Translations under genes and position numbers: made by a program
In this document: positions 37,121 to 45,645 of the stretch, piece after piece
How positions within the stretch are numbered: the stretch's first letter is position 1
How the letters are laid out: each line of letters starts with the position of its first letter
Assembly (NCBI RefSeq): GCF_001750145.1
Contig: NZ_CP015733.1
Coordinates: 114,570-178,569, forward strand
Direction: 5' to 3'
From: Arthrobacter sp. U41
GTDB lineage: Bacteria > Actinomycetota > Actinomycetes > Actinomycetales > Micrococcaceae
Length of the DNA stretch: 64,000 nucleotides
The notes under the pieces: model-generated
The model's database searches: none
Seen by the model: only the letters and a program-made list of their open reading frames with translations
What the model was told of the DNA's origin: nothing

Positions 37121-38013
37121 GCGTTGGCTGTTCCCTTGGGTGTGGTTGTGTAACGGGTTGGTGTCGGTTGGGGGGGTGGCCCATCCGGGGCGGGGGGTGT
37201 TCCCGAAGTACTCCTGACAGACCAAGCCGGACCCGCCGGAACGTGTCAGGCCGTGTTTCACGGCCGCGGGAACGGGAACATCCCATTGAACCCTTTTCAA
37301 GGAGTACTGCCATGCGTACATCTCTCAAGACTTTCCTCGGCGTTGCCGCTGCCGGTTCGCTCATGTTCTCCCTGGCAGCCTGCAGCCCGGCGAACACCGC
37401 ATCCTCCGCCCCGGCCACTTCGGCCTCGGCGTCCACCTCGGCTGCGGCTGAAAAGCCCAAACCGCTGGCTTCGATCCCGGCGCTGACCGGTGTGTCGACC
37501 GCGGTGAAGCTTGATGCGTCCTTCGCGAAGGCACTGGAGACGCTGAAGCTGACTCCGGGCACGGTCGGCACCGCCGCACTGACCGACGGTTCGCTGATCT
37601 TCCCGATCACCGGCGGCAAGGTCGATTACTACGACCCGGCCAAGGACTACCGCCCGTTCGTTCAGGGCCTGATCAGCCACGCCGATTCCGGGTTCTCCCT
37701 CACCGCCGGGGACACGAAGGTCGACCTGACCAACTTCACCATCGACCCGGGCACTTCCAAGCTCTACGGTGATGTCGCGGTCAACGGCAAGACCGCCGTG
37801 AAGCAGGCCTACATCTTCAACCTCGACGGCTCCACCCTGAAGCCCCTGCAGGCCGCCGGTGACACCGCGGTCCTGGAAGGCACCCGCGTGCTGATCTCCG
37901 ACACCGCCGCCGGCCTGCTGAACAAGACTTTCAACACCGACGCCGTGAAAGCCGACATGCTCGTCGGCATCGCCAAGATCACCGTCAACACCAAGTAACA
38001 CCCACCAGGAATA
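37121..38013 (+). repeat. 893-bp inverted repeat, left copy
   Basis: This stretch, holding a lipoprotein gene with 191 bp of upstream sequence and 15 bp downstream, recurs in reverse at 45646-46538. All segments compared by eye are identical, and the encoded 276-residue readings match exactly. The two copies bound about 7.6 kb. Similarity stops abruptly at both edges, although related terminators follow each copy. Confidence 0.93.
37312..37998 (+). CDS. Secreted lipoprotein of unknown function, copy 1
   Basis: A 228-residue lipoprotein: signal peptide with lipobox SLMFSLAACS (Cys24), a Ser/Thr/Ala-rich linker, then a beta-rich domain of about 170 residues (LIFPITGGKVDYYDP; LTNFTIDPGTSKLYGDVAVN; KADMLVGIAKITVN). 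The alternation of glycine and hydrophobic strands faintly recalls HtaA-like surface domains, but I do not assign a family. ATG 37312 follows caaggag. The second copy at 45661-46347 is identical. The gene precedes a membrane molybdopterin oxidoreductase fusion, which may share an envelope redox role. Confidence 0.75.
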   Translation: MRTSLKTFLGVAAAGSLMFSLAACSPANTASSAPATSASASTSAAAEKPKPLASIPALTGVSTAVKLDASFAKALETLKLTPGTVGTAALTDGSLIFPITGGKVDYYDPAKDYRPFVQGLISHADSGFSLTAGDTKVDLTNFTIDPGTSKLYGDVAVNGKTAVKQAYIFNLDGSTLKPLQAAGDTAVLEGTRVLISDTAAGLLNKTFNTDAVKADMLVGIAKITVNTK

Positions 38014-38022
38014 GCCGAGAAC

Positions 38023-38051
38023 GCCACGGACCTTGGGGGTCCGTGGCTTTT
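38023..38051 (+). terminator. Terminator after lipoprotein copy 1
   Basis: Perfect 10-bp arms gccacggacc and ggtccgtggc, a 5-base loop, and a following tttt. A related hairpin follows the other lipoprotein copy. Confidence 0.88.
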
Positions 38052-38107
38052 CGGTTCGGCGGTTAGAGTGGTCCCTGGCGGCCACGGAATGGTGCAGTGA
38101 TCCAGAC

Positions 38108-39319
38108 ATGCAAAAGCTTGACGGGCAGAAGATCACCGAGGCGTTGGCGGCGAAGTTTGCCTCGCCGACACGCAGCACACGTCTGACCGTTGTCCTGGGT
38201 CGCTGGCTCGGGATCACCTTCACTATCTGTTTTTTCACCGGCCTTTTCAGCCACGGACTTCAAAATCCGCCCTCGTGGATGTACTTTCCCACCAGCCCTG
38301 TCTGGATCTACCAGCTCACCCAGGGACTGCACGTGACGGCAGGTATCGCCGCGATTCCGCTGCTGCTGGCAAAGCTCTGGTCGGTCTATCCGGAACTGCT
38401 GACGTGGCCGCCGGTCAAGTCCCTGGTACACGGCCTCGAACGGGCCTCCATTGCCCTGTTCATCGCCTCGTCGCTTCTGCAGCTGACCACCGGCCTGATC
38501 AATACGTACAAGTGGTATCCGTGGCCTTTTCCCTTTCGCGAAACCCACTACTGGCTGGCATGGGTGATCTGGGGCTCGCTCCTGCTGCACCTTGCCGTCA
38601 AGCTCCCGGCCATCGCCGCTCACTGGCGTTGGCGATCGTCAAGGGATCCCGCCGTCGGCGGGCCGGCCGCGAATGACCCCGGTACTTCCGGGGTCAAACC
38701 CTCTTTCGAGGCCGGAAGTGCCGGCCGCTGGTCCCGGCGGGGGTTCTTGACGGCTGTCGCAGCCGGGACCGGAGCAGTCGTTGTAACGACCGCGGGACAG
38801 TCATTCTCCTGGCTGGCACCGGCCAACCTGTTCGCCCCACGCAAGATGGGGACCGGCCCTCAAGGCGTGCCGGTGAACCGGACCGCAGCCGATGCCAAGG
38901 TGACCGAATTGGCGAAGTCCCCGACCTGGGCGCTCATGGTGCGCTCAGGTGCTTCCAGCCGGTCCTTCACCCTCGAGGAGCTCCGGGCGCTGCCCCAGCA
39001 CAGCCACGAACTGCCGATCGCGTGCGTTGAAGGGTGGAGCCAGATGGCTACCTGGCGGGGCGTCCGCGTCCAGGACCTCCTCGCATCAGTCGGTGCCCCC
39101 GCGGGTTCCGAACTCCGGTTCACCAGCCTGGAGCCCGAGGGTGCCTACCGCACGATGAACATGCCGGCTGAGTACTCCCGGGACGAGAAGACGCTGGTGG
39201 CCCTGGAACTCAACGGTTCGATCCTCGATCTGGACCATGGCTACCCGGCCCGAATCATCGCCCCCGGCCGTCCCGGAGTTCTGCAGACCAAGTGGTTGCA
39301 CAGCATGGAGGTCCTGTGA
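38108..39319 (+). CDS. Cytochrome b561-like/molybdopterin oxidoreductase fusion
   Basis: A 403-residue fusion. The N-terminal third has four membrane helices with histidines (GLHVTAGIAAIP, RETHYWLAWVIWGSLLLHLA) like a b561-type haem protein. After a linker and another hydrophobic, possibly twin-arginine-like segment (SRRGFLTAVAAGTG) comes a sulfite-oxidase-type molybdopterin domain, with the probable Mo-ligand Cys in LPIACVEGWSQMATWRGV and a C-terminal GYPARIIAPGRPGVLQTKWL. It would move electrons between an outside substrate and the membrane. The start is uncertain: ATG 38108 lacks a strong ribosome binding site. Confidence 0.78.
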   Translation: MQKLDGQKITEALAAKFASPTRSTRLTVVLGRWLGITFTICFFTGLFSHGLQNPPSWMYFPTSPVWIYQLTQGLHVTAGIAAIPLLLAKLWSVYPELLTWPPVKSLVHGLERASIALFIASSLLQLTTGLINTYKWYPWPFPFRETHYWLAWVIWGSLLLHLAVKLPAIAAHWRWRSSRDPAVGGPAANDPGTSGVKPSFEAGSAGRWSRRGFLTAVAAGTGAVVVTTAGQSFSWLAPANLFAPRKMGTGPQGVPVNRTAADAKVTELAKSPTWALMVRSGASSRSFTLEELRALPQHSHELPIACVEGWSQMATWRGVRVQDLLASVGAPAGSELRFTSLEPEGAYRTMNMPAEYSRDEKTLVALELNGSILDLDHGYPARIIAPGRPGVLQTKWLHSMEVL

Positions 39320-39768
39320 AAACGTCCTTGACTGTCAAAGCCGCCCGGGCATCGCTCGGCGTCGCGGGCGTGGCCATCCTCGTCTACGGGCTGCTGGGGC
39401 TGCCCACCCAACTGGGTCCGTCGCAGCTGATCGGCCTGCTGACATGGATGGCCGTTGCCATCCTCATCCACGACGGCGTCATTGTGCCACTCTCCACGCT
39501 CGCCGGTGCAGGCCTGACCCGGGCCGGCTCGAAACTGCAGCCCCCGTCCGCTGCCGTCCTGCGCGGCGCCCTGCTCACCGGCGCCCTGGTGACCCTGCTG
39601 GCGGGGATCCTGCTCAAGGCCCAGTCCGTGGCGCAAGCGGCCACGGTCCTGGAGGCCGGTTACGCCGTGAACCTTCTGGGGCTCTGGGTAGTCCTGGCGC
39701 TGGCCTCCGCGGCCGCCATCGTTGTCCTGGAACGCCGGGCCCGCCGGTCAGGGACCATCAGTCCCTGA
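39316..39768 (+). CDS. Four-helix membrane protein
   Basis: A 150-residue protein with four hydrophobic segments and a basic C-terminus (ERRARRSGT). The GTG start overlaps the oxidoreductase stop (GTGA), so the two are co-translated. It may be an accessory membrane subunit for the oxidoreductase. No family was recognised. Confidence 0.65.
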   Translation: MKTSLTVKAARASLGVAGVAILVYGLLGLPTQLGPSQLIGLLTWMAVAILIHDGVIVPLSTLAGAGLTRAGSKLQPPSAAVLRGALLTGALVTLLAGILLKAQSVAQAATVLEAGYAVNLLGLWVVLALASAAAIVVLERRARRSGTISP

Positions 39769-39941
39769 CCGGGCGGCTGGTCAGGTGCGCTGTCACCACG
39801 AGGTGCATTCACCAAGAAAACCTGCCCGCGCAAAAAGTGGGACTGCACAACAGTGGGCCCCGGATCTTAGGGGTCCGATGCCCTGCCGTAGAAGTTGCTC
39901 AGTCGGGCGCCGGTGACCCCTCGTCGCCCTGACTGTCCGGG

Positions 39942-41003
39942 TTAGACCGGTTCGCCGCGCAGGGGAGCGGTGGCAAATTCCTGCATGCCTTCGTCAAAGC
40001 CCACGGCCGGTGCCCAGCCAAGTTCGGCTTTGATCAGTGCCGAGGAAGCCGTGACGTGGCGGACGTCGCCGAGCCGGTACTCGCCGGTCACTACCGGCGC
40101 AGGACCCGCGCTGAAGGTGCTCAACGCCGCCGCGACGTCACCGATCGTCCGTACCTCGTCCGCACCGACGTTGTAGGCCCGGAACCCCGGTGTGCCGGCG
40201 CCGGACAGTGACTCCGTGGCGGCGATGTTCGCCGCGGCGACATCCCGGACGTGGATGAAGCTGCGCCGCTGGCCGCCGTCTTCGAACACGCGTGGCGCCT
40301 CGCCACGGGCCAGGGCCGAACGGAACAAGGACGCGACTCCGGCGTACGGCGTGTCCCTGGGCATCCTTGGACCATAGACGTTGTGATAGCGCAGGGCGAT
40401 GGCCGAGCCGCCGGTGCTCCGGGCCCACGAGGCGGCCAGATGTTCCTGGCTCAGTTTCGATGCGGCATAGACGTTGCGGGGATCCAGGGCGGCGTCCTCG
40501 GTGACCATGGCAGGGACAAGGACTGCCCCGGATTCCGGGTCGCGGGGATCGTAGATACCGGCGCGCAGGTTAGCCTCGGTGCGGGGCCCGGGCCGGACGG
40601 GAAGCCCGGTCCGGGGATCGGCGTACGCGCCCTCGCCGTAGACCACCATCGAGGAGGCCAGGACCAGACGGGTGATGCTGTGGCGTTCCATGGCGGCCAG
40701 CAGGACTGCGGTGGCGTAGTCGTTGTTGCGGATGTAGTCCGGTGCGTCGGCGAAGCTGACGCCCAGTCCGACCTTCGCACTCTGGTGGCAGACCGTATCG
40801 ACACCCCGTAGTGCCGAATCGACCGTTGCCGGGTCCGTGACATCGCCGGTCAGGAGTTCCACCTGCGGGTCGAAGACCGGCGGAGCGGGATGGAGGGCCG
40901 GTCTCAATGAGTCGAGGACCCGCACGGACCAGCCCTTGGAGAGGGCGGCTTCGACGATGTGGGAACCGATGAACCCGGCACCTCCGGTGATGAGGAGTTT
41001 CAT
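39942..41003 (-). CDS. NAD-dependent epimerase/dehydratase (extended SDR)
   Basis: A 353-residue nucleotide-sugar epimerase/dehydratase. It has the Rossmann motif ITGGAGFIGSH (5-15), the active-site SSMVVYGEG region and NVYAASKLSQE, and a substrate-domain RRSFIHVRDVA. It should modify an NDP-sugar. It is the last gene of a minus-strand operon with glycosyltransferases, a methyltransferase and a methylthioadenosine phosphorylase, and overlaps the latter by four bases. It likely supplies or tailors the sugar used there. Confidence 0.88.
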   Translation of the reverse strand: MKLLITGGAGFIGSHIVEAALSKGWSVRVLDSLRPALHPAPPVFDPQVELLTGDVTDPATVDSALRGVDTVCHQSAKVGLGVSFADAPDYIRNNDYATAVLLAAMERHSITRLVLASSMVVYGEGAYADPRTGLPVRPGPRTEANLRAGIYDPRDPESGAVLVPAMVTEDAALDPRNVYAASKLSQEHLAASWARSTGGSAIALRYHNVYGPRMPRDTPYAGVASLFRSALARGEAPRVFEDGGQRRSFIHVRDVAAANIAATESLSGAGTPGFRAYNVGADEVRTIGDVAAALSTFSAGPAPVVTGEYRLGDVRHVTASSALIKAELGWAPAVGFDEGMQEFATAPLRGEPV

Positions 41004-41881
41004 CTGGCGTCCGCCATTTCCCGGACAGCCGGGAGCGCCATGATCCGGCGTACAGCTTCCTGGTCCATCAGCGGCCGGGCGTGGTAGTCCTCACTGATGG
41101 CGGCGACGGTCGCTTCAAGAACGGCCAGGACACTGTGCTGGGCATTCTTAAGCCGGGCGAAGACGGCGTCGGCGGTTACCGGTTCCGAGCCGTCGTGGCC
41201 GGTGTCGGAATCGGTGATGAACGCCAGATTGGCGAAACCCATGTTGAGCTCGGCGGCCAGCAGGGGTTCGGGGTACTGGGTCATGCTGATGATGTCAGCA
41301 CCGCCGGTGACGTACCAGGCGGACTCGGCCTTCGTGGAGAATCGTGGTCCGTTGATCACGACCACCGTTCCCTGCGGCACGTAGCCAATGTTGTGGCTGG
41401 CGAGAGCGGCAGCCACGTGCGCACGCAGGGTGGGGCAAAACGGCTCCGAGGCCGGCAGGTGCTGGACGCCGGCGGGCGGGACGCCGTCAACGACCGTCCC
41501 GTCGAAGAAGGTGTCCGAGCGTCCCCAGGTGCGGTCGATGAGCTGGTCCGTCACCACGAACGTGTCGGGGCCGAAGCCCTCCCGTAAGCCGCCCACGGCC
41601 GAGGAGGAGAGGATGGCCTCGACGCCGAGGCTCTTGAGTGCCCACAAGTTGGCGCGGTAGTTGATTTTTTGGGGCGGCAGTGAATGTCCTCCGCCGTGTC
41701 GGGGGAGGAAGGCCACGGTGCGTCCGGCGACGTCGGCAAGAGTCACGGGACCGGACGGCGGCCCGTACGGGGTGTCAACGTCGACGGTGGCAAGGACCGC
41801 CGCGCCGTGGAGTTGGTAGGTCCCGGACCCGCCGATGATGCCGATGCGCGCCTGCGGCGTTCCGGTGAGTGCTGTGTCCAT
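41000..41881 (-). CDS. mtnP: S-methyl-5'-thioadenosine phosphorylase family
   Basis: A 293-residue purine-nucleoside phosphorylase-like enzyme of the MTAP branch: IGIIGGSGTYQL near the start, the phosphate/ribose site FLPRHGGGH, SSSAVGGLREGFGPDTFVVT, and the base-site VINGPRFSTKAESAW followed by GADIISMTQYPEPLLAAELN. It would split a 5'-modified adenosine into adenine and a pentose-1-phosphate. In this glycosyltransferase operon, rather than with methionine salvage genes, it may make a modified sugar-1-phosphate donor; that is inference. Confidence 0.87.
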   Translation of the reverse strand: MDTALTGTPQARIGIIGGSGTYQLHGAAVLATVDVDTPYGPPSGPVTLADVAGRTVAFLPRHGGGHSLPPQKINYRANLWALKSLGVEAILSSSAVGGLREGFGPDTFVVTDQLIDRTWGRSDTFFDGTVVDGVPPAGVQHLPASEPFCPTLRAHVAAALASHNIGYVPQGTVVVINGPRFSTKAESAWYVTGGADIISMTQYPEPLLAAELNMGFANLAFITDSDTGHDGSEPVTADAVFARLKNAQHSVLAVLEATVAAISEDYHARPLMDQEAVRRIMALPAVREMADAR

Positions 41882-41931
41882 GGTGCAATCCTGTCATTCG
41901 GGGGAGCCTGGTGTGGGGGAGGGGGTGCCTG

Positions 41932-43410
41932 TCATGGGGTTGTCCCCGCGGCAACCGGCGTCAGGGAGTTGAGGCCGGTGAGGGCCGCCAGCTGAAGTTC
42001 CTGCCGGCGCCGCCACCAGACACCGGCTGCGACGGCGACGGCGGCGAGAAGCAGGGCAGTTTGATGAAGTGGAAGGCTGAAGGGCTCCTTGAGGGGGAGC
42101 ATATAGATAGTGTCCAGGGCCAGGATGACGGCGACGTATTCCCAGCGCCGGCTCAGGACAATGAACGGCAAAAGCATGAGCGCGTACCAGGGATAGTTCG
42201 GGCTGATGATCAGCAGCGTGAGCCCGATCATGACAGTCTGCTGCTCCCAGACATTCCCGGGTAGGGTCCGCCGCAGCACACCGAGCGCAACAACGGCCAG
42301 CGCCGCGGCGCTGAGCATCGGCGGCCAGGGCCCGGTGGAGAGGAGTTGCGCCAGCCCGAAGCGGGTCCCGCCGCTCTGGCTGTAGCCCTCCTCTTTGAGG
42401 TAGCCGGGAAGGAAGCCCAGGACTCCGGCCCCGGCAGCGGCTAGATAGGGCACGTAAAGGAGGGCGAAAGTTGCCAGCGCCGCCGCGATGAACCGGGCGG
42501 GGCGCCGGAACAACAACGCGGGGGCGGCGATGACCGGGATGAGTTTCGTGGCGACGGCAGCCCCGAACACCATCCCGGAGCGCAGCGGTTTGCCTCCGGT
42601 CAACAGCATTCCGGTGGCCAGGATCAGGGCACCGGCCAGCAGATCAACATGGGCGTTGTTCACGGCTTCCAGCTGCACGAACGGGCTCCAGCCCCAGACT
42701 GCGGCGAGGTGAAGGGGCAGGCCGCGTCTGGCCAGGGCGCCGAGCAGCATCAGCGTCACGGCGACGCTGATGAGCAGGCCTCCGAGCTGGAAAGGAAGGT
42801 ATCCAGCCGAGTCGGGGACGGCGGCCCGCACCCCGATGAAGTAGATCTCTGCAGTGGGCGGATAGATGGTGGGCACGTGCGGCCGGTTAATGGCCGTGCA
42901 CAAGGGATTTCCCGACGGGTAGCCGAAGGCCGGGACGGATTCCGTCCCGAACAAGTCCTTGGCGCACACGGGCCTGCCCCCGTCGCTGGTGGCGCCGGGG
43001 GCGAACAGCCAGTCCGGCCGAAGCTCGGCGAGGGTCTCATCGACGGGCACATGCGAGTAGGGGGAAATGCCCGCCTTTTGGACGATCCCGTCCCAGGCGT
43101 AGCGGGCGGAATCGTTGCTGGTCCGCGGCGGCGCGCTCACGGCGACCAGGCCGAGCAGCACGGTGCCGGCGATGAGGACGGCACCCACGCGGCGTCTGGG
43201 GACGCGCTGGAGGAGACTGACTGCCCCAAGGAGGACGCCCCAGGACAGGAAGGTGCCGACAATCGGTGCGGATTCGAAAGGGTTATGGGGGACAACCATC
43301 CACCACAGCAAGCCCGCGAGGATCATGACCAGCGCCGTCAGCGTGGCGGCCAGTCTGAGGGTGGGGCGTTGCGCGCCGTCCGTCGGCGGCGAAGGACTCG
43401 CGACGGTCAC
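41932..43410 (-). CDS. Polytopic mannosyltransferase-type glycosyltransferase (GT87-like)
   Basis: A 492-residue membrane protein with about 11 hydrophobic segments, resembling polyprenyl-phosphate-mannose-dependent transferases of the GT87/DUF2029 group. Acidic and aromatic residues in the first outer loop (SNDSARYAWDGIVQKAGISP; NRPHVPTIYPPTAEIYF) fit the catalytic loop of such GT-C enzymes. GTG 43410 overlaps the methyltransferase stop (GTGA). It would transfer a sugar from a lipid donor outside the membrane. Confidence 0.8.
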   Translation of the reverse strand: MTVASPSPPTDGAQRPTLRLAATLTALVMILAGLLWWMVVPHNPFESAPIVGTFLSWGVLLGAVSLLQRVPRRRVGAVLIAGTVLLGLVAVSAPPRTSNDSARYAWDGIVQKAGISPYSHVPVDETLAELRPDWLFAPGATSDGGRPVCAKDLFGTESVPAFGYPSGNPLCTAINRPHVPTIYPPTAEIYFIGVRAAVPDSAGYLPFQLGGLLISVAVTLMLLGALARRGLPLHLAAVWGWSPFVQLEAVNNAHVDLLAGALILATGMLLTGGKPLRSGMVFGAAVATKLIPVIAAPALLFRRPARFIAAALATFALLYVPYLAAAGAGVLGFLPGYLKEEGYSQSGGTRFGLAQLLSTGPWPPMLSAAALAVVALGVLRRTLPGNVWEQQTVMIGLTLLIISPNYPWYALMLLPFIVLSRRWEYVAVILALDTIYMLPLKEPFSLPLHQTALLLAAVAVAAGVWWRRRQELQLAALTGLNSLTPVAAGTTP

Positions 43411-44111
43411 ACTGCGGTCCTGTCTGGCCCGGTGCCGGGGGAGAGCCGGCAGAAGACGCGGCCCTGCAGCCGCTGAACGGAGGCTACGGTCCATTCGCTG
43501 CGCTGCGCCCGGGACGCGAGACCTACGCTTCCCGTCCGGGCCCAGCGGAACGGTTCGCTCTGGTTTCCGCTTGAGTCCTCCAACACGGCGGAGTAGACGG
43601 TGTCCAGGTCCTCATCGTCCTCCACCTCGACGAGGAGAGTCCCGTGCGGGGCGATGAGCTGGCCGCAGCGGCGCAGCAGGGACGTGATGCTGCCGCCGAT
43701 GCCGATGTTGCCGTCGAGCAGAATGACGGATTGCCAAAGACCGGTCTGGGGTACCGGAGCGAACACCGATTGTTCCAGCGCCCGGGCACCGCGGGCGCGC
43801 GCCCGGCGGACCGCCTCCGCACTGGTATCGATCCCCAGCGCCGGAAGGCCCATCCGCTGTGCGGCAGCCAGAAGCCTGCCCGGGCCGCAGCCGATGTCCA
43901 GGACCGGACCCTGAAGGCTCTGCAGCAGCGAACGCTCGAGCGGGTTTGCTTCCCCACACCAACTTTGGACGTCGAAGTCCACCGGGGCTGCCGTATGGTC
44001 GATGTCCGGACGAAGCGTCAGGGTCCCGGATCCGTCCGCCAGCGCCCTGGCATAGGGTTCCGTGTGGCCCTGGCCGAAGTGGGTGGCTGATGCCACGCCG
44101 GTGGCCGTCAC
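43407..44111 (-). CDS. Class I SAM-dependent methyltransferase
   Basis: A 234-residue methyltransferase with motif I VLDIGCGPGRLLAAAQ (about 71-86), the acidic residue in ALGIDTSAEAV and motif IV-like SVILLDGNIGIGG. The substrate is unknown. It overlaps its neighbours by four bases on each side, so it is an integral step of the operon, perhaps methylating the glycoconjugate or its precursor. Confidence 0.85.
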   Translation of the reverse strand: MTATGVASATHFGQGHTEPYARALADGSGTLTLRPDIDHTAAPVDFDVQSWCGEANPLERSLLQSLQGPVLDIGCGPGRLLAAAQRMGLPALGIDTSAEAVRRARARGARALEQSVFAPVPQTGLWQSVILLDGNIGIGGSITSLLRRCGQLIAPHGTLLVEVEDDEDLDTVYSAVLEDSSGNQSEPFRWARTGSVGLASRAQRSEWTVASVQRLQGRVFCRLSPGTGPDRTAV

Positions 44112-44797
44112 GGCAGGGCCAAGGTCAGGAGCGGCGAGTCTTGCATGTGCTGGGCGGCGTCATGGACAGCGTGCGCGAAGTCGGTTCCCGGTATCGCGGA
44201 GGCGATGTCGAGCGCATCGCTGAAGTGGTCCATATCCGCCAGTTCCGGCAGCGTCCCGACACTGAGGCCCCGGGCTGACAGGCGGGCGAGCTGCCGTGCC
44301 CCGGTCGTGTCAGTAGACATCGGCACTCCCCGGATCAAAGCCCCGTCGGGGCGGAGCAGCGCGAGGGCCCAGAACCCGCCGTCCGTGGCCGGGCCGATCC
44401 AAGCGTCCAGTCCTGGGGTGCCCGTGGACCAGTCGTGAAGGAGCGGCGCCACGTGGTCAGCCGAGAACTGCGGAGTGTCCATGCCGATGATGAGCAGCGG
44501 ACCGGTGGCCGCGTCGCAGATGGCGGCGAGCCGTTCATCCAGCCCTCCGGTTGCCTGCGGTACGACGGTGAACCCTTCAGCGTCTGCCGCCGCCGGTGTT
44601 CCGTCCATGACCAGCACACGGTTCCGTGTCGGGAGGATCCGGACCGTATCCAGGGTCCGGCTGAGGCTCAACTGGGCCAGGGCGGCGGCCCCTTCGGGGC
44701 TCAGCGGCGGGCTAAGCCGGGTCTTGACGCGGCCCGGCAGGCACTCTTTGGCGATAACCGCCACTGTAAGATCCAAGCTCTTGCTCATAACAGTCAT
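44108..44797 (-). CDS. TIGR04282/DUF2064-family glycosyltransferase-like protein
   Basis: A 229-residue GT-A-fold protein of the DUF2064 (TIGR04282) family: VAVIAKECLPGRVKTRLSPP at the start, LDERLAAICDA, LLIIGMDTPQFSADHV and GPATDGGFWALAL. The family is named after a proposed role in arsenosugar synthesis, yet no arsenic methyltransferase or radical SAM arsenosugar gene is present here. It probably activates or transfers a sugar next to the GT2 gene upstream, with which it overlaps by four bases. Confidence 0.85.
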   Translation of the reverse strand: MTVMSKSLDLTVAVIAKECLPGRVKTRLSPPLSPEGAAALAQLSLSRTLDTVRILPTRNRVLVMDGTPAAADAEGFTVVPQATGGLDERLAAICDAATGPLLIIGMDTPQFSADHVAPLLHDWSTGTPGLDAWIGPATDGGFWALALLRPDGALIRGVPMSTDTTGARQLARLSARGLSVGTLPELADMDHFSDALDIASAIPGTDFAHAVHDAAQHMQDSPLLTLALP

Positions 44798-45501
44798 TCG
44801 CTGCCGGGAGTATTCCGGACCGGTCCGGAAGATGCAGCGGCCGCGGCAGCCTTGAGCTGGGCGGACATATCCCGAACAGCCGTCACCGTTCCGCGCACCG
44901 TTCCGGTCACCTTCGACTTACCGGTGCGGGGGGCATAGGGGACGGGTAACTCCACGATCCGCCACTGGCGCAGACTTGCCTTCAGGAACATCTCCAACGG
45001 GTAGCCGCTGCGGCGGTCATCGAGCCCGAGGGAGAGCAACTCAACGCGTCGTGCTGCCCGCATCGGACCAAGATCGGTCACTCGTTCCCCGGTCAGGCGC
45101 CGGAGCCGCCAGGCCAGGACAATGTTGGCGATCCGGGCATGCAACGGCCAGGAGCCGCGTTGCGGCTGACGACTTCCCAGCACCAGATCCGCTGTGCCGC
45201 TGACGACAGGGGAGACCAGCCCCGGCAGCTGCGCCGGGTCGAGTGAGCCGTCGCAATCGCAGAACGCGACGAGTTCAGCAGTCGCTGCCAGCAGGCCCGC
45301 ATGGGCGGCTGCTCCAAACCCCCGCCGGCCCTCATAAATCACGAGCGCGCCCAGACTCGCCGCGAGCTCGGCGGAACCGTCCGTGGAACCGTTATCGACA
45401 ACGATGGCCCGGTACCCTTCCGGCAGACGGGACAGCACCCACGGCAAGGCGCCGCGCTCGTTCAAACACGGCAGAACGACATCAACCATGGCTCCAGTCA
45501 T
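44794..45501 (-). CDS. Family 2 glycosyltransferase (dolichyl-phosphate-mannose type)
   Basis: A 235-residue GT2: VDVVLPCLNERGALPWVL at the N-terminus, AIVVDNGSTDGSAELA, and a DXD-like segment in VAFCDCDGSLDPAQL. It resembles enzymes that load a sugar onto polyprenyl phosphate, which would feed the GT87-like membrane transferase in the same operon. First gene of the operon. ATG 45501 is used, but ATG 45489 (MVDVVLP) is possible. Confidence 0.87.
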   Translation of the reverse strand: MTGAMVDVVLPCLNERGALPWVLSRLPEGYRAIVVDNGSTDGSAELAASLGALVIYEGRRGFGAAAHAGLLAATAELVAFCDCDGSLDPAQLPGLVSPVVSGTADLVLGSRQPQRGSWPLHARIANIVLAWRLRRLTGERVTDLGPMRAARRVELLSLGLDDRRSGYPLEMFLKASLRQWRIVELPVPYAPRTGKSKVTGTVRGTVTAVRDMSAQLKAAAAAASSGPVRNTPGSE

Positions 45502-45571
45502 GTAAAACGCCTCTCAAAGCTATGGTTCCGCAGCGGCGCTTCGCCCGGGATTTCCAACGGTACGCGAACAG

Positions 45572-45613
45572 AAAAGTGCCACGGACCCCAAGGAAAGGAA
45601 GGGGCCGTGGCAC
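45572..45613 (-). terminator. Terminator after lipoprotein copy 2
   Basis: A hairpin with arms around gtgccacgg and ccgtggcac, and inner cccc/gggg pairing, followed on the minus strand by tttt. It is clearly related to the terminator after copy 1 but differs in loop and flanks, so homology extends beyond the identical 893 bp. Confidence 0.82.
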
Positions 45614-45645
45614 TTCCCGCCGGTGCAGACCATGCATCCGGCAGG

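Noticed and set aside
37297..38238. Long minus-strand frame opposite lipoprotein copy 1 (also present opposite copy 2)
   Set aside because: Appears twice only because the inverted repeat is duplicated; it is a shadow of the lipoprotein gene.
39942..45501. Arsenosugar biosynthesis pathway
   Set aside because: Only the DUF2064 family name points that way; no arsenite methyltransferase, arsenosugar radical SAM enzyme or ars resistance gene is present.
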